A DNA stretch of 64,000 nucleotides from Vespula vulgaris (taxonomy: Eukaryota > Arthropoda > Insecta > Hymenoptera > Vespidae). Positions 35,798-50,100 of the stretch are shown here, in pieces. The DNA is taken from NCBI RefSeq assembly GCF_905475345.1, contig NC_066600.1:2111501-2175500 (forward strand), written 5' to 3'. Under the pieces are notes generated by a model. It searched no databases. It was not told where the DNA came from and worked only from the letters and a program-made list of their open reading frames with translations. The translations under genes and the position numbers were made by a program. Position 1 is the stretch's first letter, and each line of letters starts with the position of its first letter.

Positions 35798-38700
35798 TTA
35801 GACGCTGCTTTCGCCTCGACCCATCAACGTAATAGGATAAACATATTTCTTTCGCTTAGCATTAAAGAACGGCGAAGAACTGTGTTGTGCGGTAGTTGGA
35901 GTAGGCGAAAGACCACGAAGAAGAGGCAAAGATGCATCACCACTTAAACCAGTAACGTCGAATCTTCTTTTCCATTCGGCACCAAGATCGGTGGCAGGTG
36001 CCATTAAGCCTTTACATTCTGGAGAACTTCTAACGCTAAGAAACACATCATTACTGCTATCACGTTGACCTGATGAACCCTGAAAGAACGATCGGAAATT
36101 CGAAAGAAACGGTTCGAACAAGAATATTTTACAATGAAATTGAATGAAGAAGAAATATTCTGCTTTTGGTACCTTAGCCTCGAAGAAATCTAAACTAGAT
36201 CCGTTCGTTTCGTTATCTCCTTCAGGAAAATCTACTTGCACATGATGAGACGTACGTGAAATTCTGGAGGAATGAGAGGACGCGCGAGTGGACGAATTTT
36301 CCGATAGATCATCTCTACAACATGCAGCCGTGCATACTCTTTGTTCTCTGAAAAAAAAAGAAAAAAAAAAAAGAAAAAGTTACAATGAATTTCTTGAAGA
36401 TCTGATCAGAATCAATCTATTAAATCAACAGGAAAATATTTTTTGTGTTTTAAAAAGGACCTTCTAACGATAACCGAATCCCTTCTTCTTGGTACAGGCG
36501 GCGGAAGATCAGCTGTCAAACTCTTGGCACTTTCGTAGCTTGCTTCGCTATTACCACTACTGCTATTACTTCCAATATTCTCCTCCCTCAGAAAGTAATT
36601 CTTCGCCGAGAGCATAGCAAAGTGGAGATTGTTTTTGAGGTCGTCCGCCGCCGTTGACAAGTTTCCCGGAATCTTTGGTGTGCGTCTCATTGGTCTTGGC
36701 GGTGGTATGGGTGAGGGTGGATTACTTGATGTCTCGGACAATGTTTCGGGGGTGGCAAGGGGTGCGGTACGAGAGACATCTTCCCAATCTCCACGACGAT
36801 TCGATCTTTACGAATGAAAGAGTAAAAAGATAAATGACGGAACAACAAGAGCGAGGATACTTTATGTTACGATTCGATCTAAACGAGAAGCATCTTCCTT
36901 GGAATAAAACGAATGATCAAAAAAGTATAAGAAAAAGAAAAAGAAAAAAAAGAAGAGAAAAAAAAAAAGAGAAAAAGAAATCACGAAAGATGTTTCCCTT
37001 TAACCCACGATCGTTCTTAATCATCGTCTATCCCATTACGAATTGCAAATAATTCTTAATGATCGAAAGGTGCTGTGATTTACTCGTGTGCCTCGAGTAT
37101 ATTAGAAAGCAGTGATAATGTATGTCGCGTGTTGAAATGAAGTGAGATAAGCGCGTTCGATGAAGTACGAACGAAAAAGCGTGAGAGATGAATTCTCCTT
37201 GACTCGTGGTGTATAATAGTTTTTGACAAGTTTATAATCCAATCTGTCGGTTATCGTACCTGTTCAGAGGGATATCACTAATGATAAGTCGAAAATTAAG
37301 TTCCTTAAATCTTATTTAAATCGAAGTTAAATGAAAATTCTTCGAAAGAAGGAATTTGAAATGGCTCGCGAATTAGATTAAAATCCTAGGTAGAGTAGAT
37401 TCTTCGAAAGATCCTCGTTCGAAATCACTCGAGATAGGGACTTTCTGTTGGATCCTTACAATTTACTATCATCTGGTCGTGGTGTGTTGAGCAAGTCGCT
37501 GGCCAAGCTGACGTATTCCCATGGTATTCCTCTGGAGTCAACGCTGAGTTCTCGACCAGCTTGTGGGAATTCCGTCGGACTCTGCAATGATGTAAAGCTC
37601 GTCTCGAGGCAAAGCTTGTGAGGTGGTGTCCCAGCTAGATTATTGCTCTGGCATTTGACCGGAGTAGAAGGTGAGAGAAGAGCCCTCATTTCTTGCTCGA
37701 TCTCTAGCTCCTGGACCTCCACAACTTCTCGGACTTCCGATGGTTCAGCAGACGAAGCGTGTCCAGATGCCAAACGCTGTGGCTTTGCTGGTCCCAGGGT
37801 TGTTACAACCTGACATATCCATACGCCATTTTTCCATGTTATCCTGTACGATTGCTAGTACTCCTTCTTTATTTTGTTTTTTTTTTCTTTTCTCTTTTTT
37901 ATGAACGTCGCGAGCTCTCTCTCTTTCTCTCTCTCTCTCTCTTTCTCTGTGTTGCGAAAATCGAAGAAAATCGATCGAAATCAAATTTTCTTTTCTTCGT
38001 TCTTCGCACACACACAGACACACATTTCGAGTGCTCGCATGACGATCTTTTTCTTTGATAGGTAACAGAGATGATTCTGCACAATGGGATAATAACATTC
38101 GCAGACGTTCTCGAAAAGAAATCGGATTGACATCGATATTGTGGTAATAGTAAAACAGGACTGAAGGATCGATGCATGATGCTTGAACGGTATGTTACGA
38201 GTGGAGTATGAACGGATTTTTATGATGATTAACTCGGCTCGTAGAAAATGATAAACTTGCTCTGGGCTGTAAATCAAACATCTTTCTGTTTCGCGTGTAA
38301 CAATTTTTTTTTTTCGTAATAATCTTGTAAAAAATTCTCCTTCATTTTCTACTTCAATGCAATTTCGATTATAACTATTAGAAAGTACTAATTATTTTCT
38401 AACGTTCGAATTATTAATCACTAAAATATATAGCTCGTACTATATGTCTCCACACATGCATTTGTGTAAAATACTTTTAAGAGTATGATCAAATAAAAGT
38501 GAATCGTTTAAATGTATTCACAAAAAATCGTATGTATTTAATAACATTAATATTTCTTCTTTCGTCTTATCATCGAGAAATTAAAGACATTCTTTCGAAA
38601 AAACAAACGATGCTATGAGAAACACGATGGAGTATGAAATGGTATATTTCTACATTTTTTCTCACGTTCGCGTAAAAGCCCGCACATTAATATAATGTCA

Positions 38701-41700
38701 TTTAATAATAATAATAATATAATCATTTTAAATACGATTCACTTTAACTCGTTCTACTCAAAAATGCAATGGCGATATGGATATATTACTCTATGCGTGA
38801 TGAACATGCATGTCCAGTGAAAGTAGTGTCGTCCAAACTAAAAATGATTATCTCTCGACAAAAAACCCCTCTCTCACTGCAACCTTACAGACACATCGTT
38901 ATAAATACTTGTCTGCGTACAAACTAACGAGTTTTACGGAAATACACGTGTGTGTGTGTGTGTGTGTGTATAACTACATGAAAATGGAAAGTGGAAAAGT
39001 CATTAGGATATGCACTGTGAATTATGCGTAACGAGATGATAGTGAAAACCCGCGATATATAATAATCGTGAATCGTATAAACGTGCAATGTGAAAATTGC
39101 ATAGGGATAATTATGAAACGAACGTGGATTGTGAACAAACTTCTTTGGTGACTTCAAAGATACCAATAATGTCCAATCGAAAAAATAAAATAAAATAAAA
39201 TAAAATCATTCGAATAATAAGAGTTTCTATCATTTTGTATAGGTATATATTATGAGGAAATAGAAAGAAGTGGATAGAAGATAAAATATATTTATATCTA
39301 AGGTAATCACCACAGTGATCCATCACGAAGGGTGATGCGCAAGGGAAATAATGTGGAAGAGAAAGGAAGATGGAAAAGAAAAGGAAATAAAAGAAAAGAA
39401 AAGAGAAGAAAAGAAAAGAAAAGAAAAGAAAAGAAGAAGGAAAATAATAAGATTGCAAATATCTAGAGAGGCGTCGTTTTGTTTTAATACCTTGTCTCGT
39501 GGCAGGAAGAGGGTGTGGTGGCATAGGCGTCGGCGTTGGCGTCGGCGTCGCGGCCACGTGTCGTCGAAGTATTTTGATGATGGAGTACGACGTGTCGTTG
39601 ATCGGATGCTCTCCTGTACGTTGCTACATCTAGCTCGAGAGATGTACGCGAAGCTGCACGCGAACTTGCACCATCGGCTGCATCGTCGATCGCATCTGCG
39701 ACTGTATTGGCAGCTGCATTGGCATCCACGGTACCGCTCCGATTTCTGCACGCTGACACCTAATCCACACCACACACCCTCAAGCCACTGTCATTCCGTT
39801 GGCTCTATCACCTTCCTCCCCTATTGAAAATTATCCTATCCTTTCGCTAGTTACTCGAAAGAGACTGACAAGAGAGATATACAAATGTTCGAATTTATTT
39901 CCTACATCGACCTTAGATTTTTCTTTCCTTTTTACGAAGACTTTCAAACAAATCGGATCTTGGCAACTTTCCTTCCTCGTCTTTTTTCGTAACGATAGAT
40001 ATATGTATATGTGTGTACATGTGTGTATGCGTGTGTTTGTTAACAAGCGTTTTGTAAATAGAAGTAAATAATTGTCGAGTAATGAATTTCTACGAAAAAA
40101 AAGAAGGAATCGTAAAATAAAGATTATTAAACTGAATAGAAAAAGCGATGTACGTTAGACTACGAAGCTAGCTAAAAGCTACAAGCGTGTGAATGTAATA
40201 TTAAAATAATAGTAGTGATATTTGCGACCTATTTGCCAATTAAAGTTGGAGAATGTCAATAAATTATAATAATTACACATAGAAATTTTAGGAAATTTCG
40301 TTCCACGAATCAACAAGAACGATAATTTCGATGGCATCAAGTATATTGATAAAAATAGCGTACACAGTGCAGACTATACAAAAGCAATCTTTCATTGCAA
40401 TCAAATCGACCAAATATATTTGATTCGTTTTGTAAAGTACTTCGTCTAAAATCGTTTTCATTATTTTGTCGTACTCATAATACATCGGTCGTTTTGAATG
40501 TAATTTATAAAAGCTAAGAAGCTAATGAGTTAAGAAGATGAAGGGAAAAAATTGTTTACCCGTAGATAGAGTATGAATCTATTATTATTTAAAAGTATCA
40601 ATAATTCATGCGTTATCAGGCAACATGCTTATTTGTCAAATGATTTTATTAATTTGACTAAATATGTATATACGCGCTTTATTGGTAAGACTCTATTAAA
40701 TTCACAAACTTGCATTCAATATGTATCCCTATATCTATCTATGTACAAAAAAGCAAATATACTACATTTCTCGATAACTCGAAGTAGATATGTATGCATG
40801 TATGTATGTACAAGTACGACGCAACCAGGATGATCTGGATAATCCTAATTCTATGAAAAACATATCAAAGAGATTTATTCTTACTTGATAAGGGAAGCAC
40901 GACTATAAATAAAAAAATCGTTCCTAATCATTGGACGAATAGCAACGCACATATATCGTGTACAGTAAACTAGATAAGCTTTGGTTTACTCTAATTCATT
41001 CCAGATAAACTACCACTCTCTTTGGTAATTATTGTCTTTAGACAGACAAATGAAAGTAATAATGTGAGAAAAGAATTCGAATTCGTACAAATGCACAGAG
41101 AAAAAGAAGAGACGAAACGACGCACTCTAACTCCTAAAGACTGTGCAGCAATAATAATAAAAATAATACTCGATCAAAAGTCAATAAGCAAATCGATCGA
41201 AAAGCACATTTTTAATAAGATCCAGGCTGCGTTTCCTTCCGTTCGTACACCTCCACATCGACGACAAAAGATGCAGAATTTTCACTAGTCTCTGGATTAG
41301 CAAAGTGTACTTGTTTTCGATTAGAACTACCATCGTCGATCTTGATTACTACAGGTACGACAAGATCTTCTTCCTTCGTAATATCAGGATCGTCCATAGT
41401 TTCTTCCAGAGGCTCGTAATGGCCCAGTTTTACAGAGGGACTTCGACTAGCCGGAGAATGCTGCGCTTTTTTTATCTGTCCGACTATAATGGAGTCGGCC
41501 TGGCTTACCTTATTCAAAGCCTTCAGCATGCTATCCGGCATGTGGTCCTGTATCATCACTGGACTTATCAACACCTCGTCGAAGTCACATGGTCCTGCCC
41601 ATAATGCCTGATAGACTGGTTCGCGTTTAGACAACACCTGCCTGAAATTCCAACAGACGTCTCTCGGCTTACTTTTCTAAACAAATCTTATCGGGACATC

Positions 41701-41720
41701 GAAAACATTTACATGAAACA

Positions 41721-41756
<36 letters not shown>

Positions 41757-44700
41757 ATCATTTTCTTTATATTGTTTTGTTTTCTTATTTTATGATGATG
41801 CATCATTGCATTTTATAAGGTAAGAACGAGGACTAAGCCATACACTGATACTCGACTAAACGTATGCTAAATTCTGTCTATCTAAGGATCATGCAGTTAA
41901 CGAATATCAAACTCTCCGAAGACTCTGTTAAAGATCGGATTTTATAACGAATTACTATTAGAAACAAACGAGAGGTACGCAAATCATATACTACTACACA
42001 TTAGTCGATAATCGTAACGCTTTCCTGCTCCTATCTTTCATGCATTATTATATTAATGAATGTTTCTCTCTAAATCAGTGTGATCGTTAAACCTGAAACG
42101 AAAGGATCAAATAGGGTGCATCGTATAAACAAGATTATAGGACATGGACTCAAGATGCATGCGCACTGTGACATATCTCCAAGATGCAATACCCACTGTA
42201 GTCCTGAAAATACAAATAATCAAACAAACGTACCTCCACCGTGATTCATACTTTTTCCTAAAAATAAAAAAAAAAAATCTTTCGTTAGCTTTTTCGAATT
42301 TTTCATTGAGCTCGATCGTGATATGTTTTTGTTATCACTAAAGTCACGCAAGAAAGATCAGGCCAATGTTGGCTGTGTGCAATATTTAATTCAATAAACG
42401 ATTAATGAATAATGAAATGTTTTAATCGTAATCAGGCAGAAAAAAAATAATTCGCAGAATATCTGGCACTTACTCGCCCTTATTAGGATGATGTCGAACT
42501 ACGTGAATAATTCTACCAGGTGGATAGAGCGGCCTATGCAAGGTCAATGCGATACTCGAATCCATAGGTATGATCGCTTGAGATCGTGCCAGATCCTTGT
42601 CTCTCTGATACTCGCTGATACATCCACCAGCCTCCATATTAGCCGCCGATGTTGGTGTCGAGCCACATCCGCAACACATTACCGAACAAGCTATCGTTTT
42701 CCACTGAAAGGAACGTTCGATACGACGTATAAATTCGATACAATCGACGTATAAAAACGAGAAAGAAAGAAGGAGAAAGGATATGAAATATAGCTTCTTT
42801 TTTTTTGTCAATTCTAGAGACACATGGATTTGATTTTAAAATATATATAAAGAGATTTCTTTCTTTCTTAAAAAAAAAGAAATAAAATAAAATAAAAAAA
42901 AAATAAAAAAAAAATTATATAGAACGTGCCTTCGGATCGACGCTCCTTTTTATCGCATTGATAAGGTCGGCCCTTAAACTTTCCATCTGTCGTAATCCTA
43001 GTCTAGGGACAACGTCCTTCCCTACAACCACGGACGTCGTAAATTCTTGAGAATATTGTTGAGCTGGCATACTGAGCAATCCACCGGGTGGTGCGAAAGA
43101 AAAACATATCAAATCCGGATATTCTTGCCTAAGTAAAATCGCAAGTATCGCTGCGGTGCCTGCACCAAGAGAATGACCAACCAATGCCAATCCAAACTGA
43201 TCGGTACCTCTCGAAGGATCCTGTTAAGGAAGAAACTGATTTTGAAAACGAACGTATTCGCGTTTATCGGCTGATCTGCTGCTGATAGCTATGTATACAT
43301 ATGATCGAACATCTAATCATTTGAGGCGTTACTACATGAAATTGTGCAAACGTTTATACCAGGAAACGCTATCGATTGTGAAGGAACTAGGCCGCACGCG
43401 TTTTAGCTTTGTACCTTCGATAGTGCTCGCGCGATAATGTTCTCTTCTTGAAGCTTTTTGCGTATGTATTCTGCGGCTTGAACCATACCCTTATGACCTA
43501 GCCAATCGTCTTTCGGTGGGGTTAATGGTAACACTTCGCCTTCCGCATTTAAATCTGTTAAAACGTCTTTCATACTGAGCGTTCCTCGTATACTAATGAC
43601 AACCTGGGAAAAGAAAAAAGACAACGAAAAAAATGAGACAGTTAGATAGTTAAATGTAGTTAAGATAAAGTGTAAAGTTAAAACGAAAGAATCACGAAGA
43701 TAGTTACGATATTAATAACAATTATTTTTTTGCCGAAAGTAAAAAGTCAAGCGATATACGACAAGATTTTCGAGAGAATTTTAATGAAATTCATTAAACG
43801 AATTTAAGCGATTTTTAAAGAGTTAAAAGAACCAAGTTTTTACTGTGCGTTCGTATTTAATGAGTAAAACTACGACGGGGAAAAAGGAAAACCTTTTTTT
43901 TCGTGTAATCGAGCGCTACGAAAAATGGTGTTTCCCCGACGTCCACATGAAAGGTCGCATAAACAACTTCGACCTCGCCAACTTTAACCATTTGCCTTAG
44001 AGCCGTATAATTGCATTGACAACAGTTATCTTCCACTATCGTAGCTTCATCCTCCTGATTGCCACACGGAAAGCAAGCGCATCTTAACCTTGAAAGATAA
44101 ATAGAAAAAAATAAATGTCATTTCGTTACGAATTCAGCTAGTCATATCTGAAAGGGAAATGATTTTGCCGAATATGATTCACGATTGTATTTAAACAATA
44201 TAGCATTTAATTATGAACCATCGCATGTATAAATTTGTATAATCGAGATCAAGGTAAATTTTCCGGTAGGTTTATCGATTCAATGAGATGTTAGATCGGT
44301 AAATTATTACTACGATTAAGATTTCGTATAGTAAAGTCGTTTCAATTACACACGATCGTTAAAAAGAGGATTGGTCAACTTCGAATAAGTGATCACGTCT
44401 AATATCCGGGTATACCGAACGCTTAGGACGTGATCTTCGCGAAAGGATTACCTCGTGCACAACTGGCAGAGTCCCGTAGAATGATTAATGAGGAACATAG
44501 GCCAACCGTAGGCAGCAAGAGCGAAGTGCATATAATGAATGGCCAACTGGAAATGGCCCAGATCGCCGTCCTCGGTCAAGGAGAGAAACTTAGTACGAGG
44601 CGTTACTGGTACGCCTGAGAGGAACTCATACGTGTCGTTTTTCTTTTGCTTTACTATCAGTTCTCTTTCGACTTTCTGAAACTTTCGTAGAAGCACCAGC

Positions 44701-46566
44701 CCGGCCACAACGTCTGATGGTACCACGTCAAGGTCACGGAAAAAGTCGCTCAACAGTCTGGCGATGTCAGCGAAAGAGTTCTATGAAACACGAATACTTC
44801 TTTAGCGAATTATCGAACGTTTCCTTCTTTACAACGAACGATACTACTTACTCTACTTCGATCGGAATTTCCCATACAACAAAACAACAATCTGCATCTG
44901 TTGTCCCAGCTATCTTGATAGGCACGTATAACTTTTCTGTAAAAAGAAAAAAAAAAAAAAAGAAAGAAAGAAAGAAAAAAGAAATGAAACAAAACGAAAA
45001 TATATCTAGTCGACAAAAATTTGTTTACAATTTTTCCACCACTCTGGTAGAAACGAAAAAATGTATCTATCTTAAGCTATTAATATCATCAAGTATCTCC
45101 GTATCGGAAGGGTAATGATGTATCTTCATATAGGCTTTGATCGATCGCTTCGAAATACCTAGTCACTGGAAAAGATAAGAGCTAGACTGCTTTTAAAAGT
45201 ATAGCGTGAATAATGAAAGCTTGAGAAAGCAGGAGAATACGATATTCTTCCAAATATAGATTTCTATATAACAAAACTATTCGATAAAACTATATCTTTT
45301 TTTTTTGTTTTATCTTTTTCTATTCTTCGATGATAGATCTACAAAAAATTCTACAACATTCACGATCGTATCTATTGTTTGACGGAAAGTAATAAAAAAC
45401 GGAAGATCGTTGATGGATATTTCGAGAAGTGAAAGAGAAGAGGGAGTTACCGTTGTCGCCAATTTCGGTTTCTGCTGCCGCTGCGTTTATAGTGTAATCT
45501 ACCGCTCCTCGATTCCGCCTCCCTCATGCTACGTTGATATTTCTTCATTTTCACCCAGGATCTGCCGGCGGCGTCGTACGTACACCATACCGTCACCATC
45601 ACCGACGCCAACACACACCAATTCGATATCACCAAACCTACGAGTCCATGAATTTTTCAACTAGTTCCTACGTACTAGCGATTCGTTTTCGATCTCTGCG
45701 GTACGTTTAAAAGCGCGAAAGAACGAAAAAAAAAGAAAAAATAAAATTCGAAAAATAATAAGTATTCCAAAAACGAGTCAGATATCGAATACTTCAAAAA
45801 AAATTTTTGTTACTGATTATTTGCGAATGTTTAAAAAAAATATTGGATATATACCTAGTTCGTTGTTTTACTTTAAATTATCAATCAGTTATTTATTTAC
45901 TTATCAATTTTTTTTTTTATATATTGTCAACAATTATGTTGCCAAACGCTATCTACTTGAAAAGAAAATTATCTTAACCCTTACGATATGCAACACATTT
46001 GTACATTCACGAACAAAGATTAGCGGTTGCCTACTAACCTCTAAGAGTTAAAAAGTTTTTTACTAATAGATGGCGCTCGCTGACGTAATTATCAACGATG
46101 TACGAAACGTTGCTTATTGGCAGGCGCGATTTATAATTTCATAAACGATATATATAAATCACATTCCTAAGAAATTTTTCGTCAATCTAATGGACTCACC
46201 CAGCATCACATCCTTGGCTTGGTCCACGGGACAGGTTTGATAAAATCTTGTTAACCAAGTTATTCCTGCACATAACCATCCTGCTTCTACCAATAAGAGG
46301 ACTGAAAAAATAAATTATACATGATATTTATATTGAAATTTCGCAGAACAAGTTTTGTTAATAAGCCTAGTATATTATTTAACGATTGTTGGAATATCGA
46401 AGGCTCGACCTTTGTTCGATGAAAAGGAAACGAATGACGTGCTCGCGTCGATGTGCTTGTCGTAACTTTACGGTGGATAAGGTTGAAGGTATTGGCAATG
46501 CTTTCTTCTAACATCAAACTCGATGGAGCTTACGACAAAAGCATCTCTTCTACCTCTGAGAAAGAG

Positions 46567-46604
<38 letters not shown>

Positions 46605-47145
46605 ATCCGTCCAACACGAAAGAACGAACAAACGCTAAGCGGCTTCGAAAGAAATGCATTTGACCTAATTTACCGTCTTATAAGTTAGCTAAACACATGT
46701 ATACATTTATATAAAGAGAATTTTAATAACCTTTTGTTTAAAATATCGTATAACAAATATGTAATAATAAAAAAAAAGATCAGTATAGCTATATTCGTAT
46801 GTGAAACGACGAAAAAAAAAATAGAAAATAAAAAAGCTAGCGAGGGTTTGCAACCACCATAACGATTCTACCAATCAGTCGAACGTGCTCGGAAAGGTCA
46901 TCGAATTTTTTCCAACCAAAACCATAGAGATTTTCTTTGGGAAATAACAGACCACATCGTTGGACTCGTTCCAAATCCGTTGATACTGCAGTACCATCTC
47001 TCTTTTCGTAAGATAGTTCAAACGAAGTAATTCCAGTCTGTTCTCGAAAATATTTAATGAAATAGAAAAAGAGAATATCGAAGTAACATTGATTTTTAAG
47101 ACGAATAAATGTGTGCTTAACGGAACTCAAAGTTAGTCGAGAGAG

Positions 47146-47176
<31 letters not shown>

Positions 47177-50100
47177 GAAAAGAAAAACAAATAAAAAAAA
47201 CGTTTCGTTGATATATCACCGAAACAACATAAATCTCTCGTTTTTTCAAGTCTTTCGCGTGCTCGAATCATAGCAATCATCACGCATATACGTTTCCTTC
47301 TCCCTAAGCCTAAAAAATTCTCTCCCCTCATGAGTGATCGTTTATTACGTCGAAGAACTTAAGGGTGGAGAGCCGAGTCCTTATTAATATTCGCTCCGTT
47401 GCCCTGAGGAGATTCCAAGCATCGGCAAAGGTAAGAAGCTCGTGCCACGAATTTTTCGTTTAACGATTCGTAATACGTTTTCCTTTCTCATCAATCAATC
47501 AAGAAAGTAGAAAAGTTAAATGTGATTTGAAAGACACGACATCGACACAAAGACACGACACAATAATTACAATGATCTGATGTAGATAAATCTTTGTTCT
47601 AGACGTGATCGAGCCAATAAAATGTCTGATCTCTCTGTGACATAGATAAGAGAAAATGTCAACGTGTAATGTCAAGATATTAATACAATGCACCAATTCT
47701 CGTAGCACGGAAAACGAGTTATAAAATTCTTGATATATTCTCTTTTACCTTTCTCGATCGTACGATGTCATCTTCGTGTAGGTCCTTACGTACCAAAGCC
47801 AAACTACGAACTGTTTTCTTTCTTTAACTGAATGACTTCTAACAGGGGATATCACAAAAGAAATTCAAAACTTAAAGGACAGACGATAAGACGAGTAAAC
47901 AATGTTTGCCAACATGAATATAAACATTGATCTTGGCCGAGGTAAACTTTTCAAGTTATATTTCTTTTAATATCCTGTAGATGTGTGTATATACAATGCT
48001 AGTTAATGAATATACTAATAAACTCGATGTTTTTCATTATCATTCATGTAAAACAGATATAATGTAACATGCATAAAATATATTTTTCTTTAATAAGTAC
48101 TTACATAAGCGAATATAAAGTATGTATTGCATCGGTGCCCTCATCGCAGTGTCTAGAATGCTGCCTCTCGTTGCAAGGAAACAGATTGAAAATTCGACCA
48201 CCATGGAAACTATGAAAAGTACGAGATAGCCTAATATGTATTCCCATAGAAGAAATATGCACATAACACTGCGATCCCATTGAAGGATTCCCAATAGGAC
48301 TCCGAGTACCGTCACCCTGTAATAAAAGACAAAAACTTATATAAAACAAAAAAATAATTATTTTATTTATATATTAATTTATTTTTTTATTTTATTTACA
48401 AATGTTTTCTCTGATTTTCTTATCTCTAACGTAATTTCTTTACGAAAAAAAAAAGAAAAAAAGAAAAGAAAATCGATAAAACGTCTTAGAAATTCATCTA
48501 ACTCGATAGAAAGTTAGATGTATGAAAGTAAAATTACGTGTCGTCTTTCGAATTTTTTCTTCCGATTTCACAATGGAGTAAGAATAATACGCAAATTCAG
48601 ACATTGCTTAGGGCCATGCGAAACCGAAAAAGAGCAAGGAACACGTTATAACGGAAAAGGTACGAGAGACAAGTACATACGTAAAGGGCAAAAAGGGAGG
48701 AAAAGAGAGTTGCGTTAAAGATGAGGAAGAAAAAGGACGGTTAGGGGAGGATAAAAAGGGGCTTGCTGCGATGCTTTTTGACTTTGCTTTTTGTCTAAAC
48801 TCGATCCGATGTGCATATGAATCTTCAAAGAAATATGATCCACTTTCAAATGTGTATCGTTCGAAATTTAAATCGCTTGAACCCTTTTGAAAGTTCAATG
48901 AAATGTAAAGAAAATAGAAGGAGAACGAGAAGAGAAAAACGAGTTCACTAATATTCGATACGACCGATTATAGTTACAGATTAATCCATTTGCAACGTGA
49001 TGCATTCTAGATGCACTTGAGAGCTTTCAAGTCGTTAGATCAACCGGAAATGACCTTCAGAGATCAGATCAGTGATTTTCGACAGCGAGTTGCGGCGATG
49101 TGCCCTTCGATGCTGCCAGTTAATCGCATTACCACGATCATTTGCCGCTATAACGAGGTCGCTTTGTACCAACGCATAACTGATGAACGACAGAATGGAG
49201 TGGATGCTTTTGAATGGAGCTTTGTGTAAATGGAATATAAATTCGAATCTATATTATATATAATTTAAAGTAAAATATTGTGGGTATATAAACTAAACCA
49301 AAGAGAAAGAGAAAAAGAAAAAAGAAAGAAAAAAAAAGAAGAGCAATGCAATTAAAGATTAATCGATAAGCACTTGGTACTTGTCGTTAAAGAAAGTGTT
49401 AATTAATTCATGAAAATCATTTAATTTCTTCGTTTTACAAGAATCGTTCGTGATCACGGTGAGACGCCGAGAAACGGTTCTAACGAGCTCCATCGTGACA
49501 AAGTTTGTAGAACAAGTACCACTCCATTCCCATCGGTAGAAGGAGCCCCATGAGAGTGAGAGAGAAGTATATAGAGAAGAGGCAAAGGCAAAGGCAGAGG
49601 CAAAGGCAGAAAGAAAGATAGAGAGAGGGAGAGAGAGAGAGAGAAAGAAGATGGTTAAGAACTAGAGACGAAGGGCCGACGAAGTCTTGGATGCTGCGTG
49701 GACCGTTGTATCGATTTACCTTCCAGCAGCTTTTCTGCAGTTTCCACCATATCCACCGTATAGCACGTTTCTCTCTTTGTTTGTGTGCTTTAGAAACGAG
49801 TGCATTTATTTCGTGTTCTTTCTACCAACGACCAGCTTGTTTGTATCACAACGCGTTCATCTCAAAAATATCATCAAGCTGGGAGACATTACTCTCCCAC
49901 TCTTATTCACATCTTTGTCACCGTAAGCTCTTTCAATTCGCGTTATTCGTGAAATTGTTAATTGTAACACCTTTAACGACGTTAAAAGATCAAACAGAAT
50001 CGTTCGTTTCAGTGTTTCAAGTAAAAGCATTGTTTGCTATCATATTTTTTTAATTTTAAATTAATGCCAATTGTCGATCAATTAAATCTATCATTTTAAA

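Larger units (their letters stand above)
37810..41211. other. Lipase intron between exon 11 and exon 12
   Basis: Apart from the candidate terminal exon at 39,484-39,759 and the AAAAG repeat, this is AT-rich intron with CA/GT tracts near 38,008 and 38,948. No other exon is supported. Confidence 0.6.

Noticed and set aside
36834..37052. Lys-rich plus-strand frame opposite a lipase intron
   Set aside because: Derived from A-rich sequence, and lies between two lipase exons on the other strand.
39323..39775. Cys/Arg-rich alternate frame across the candidate lipase terminal exon, which would join exon 12 in phase 0
   Set aside because: The composition (CQCSCQYSRRCDRRC) looks like the shifted frame of the Ala/Asp-coding repeat. 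Codon periodicity favours the other frame, although the phase match to exon 12 keeps this from being fully excluded.
42470..42823. Extension of lipase exon 10 upstream through the polypyrimidine tract to an ATG
   Set aside because: The upstream part is intron. The acceptor at 42,704-42,706 gives the conserved DPK|WKTIACS join.
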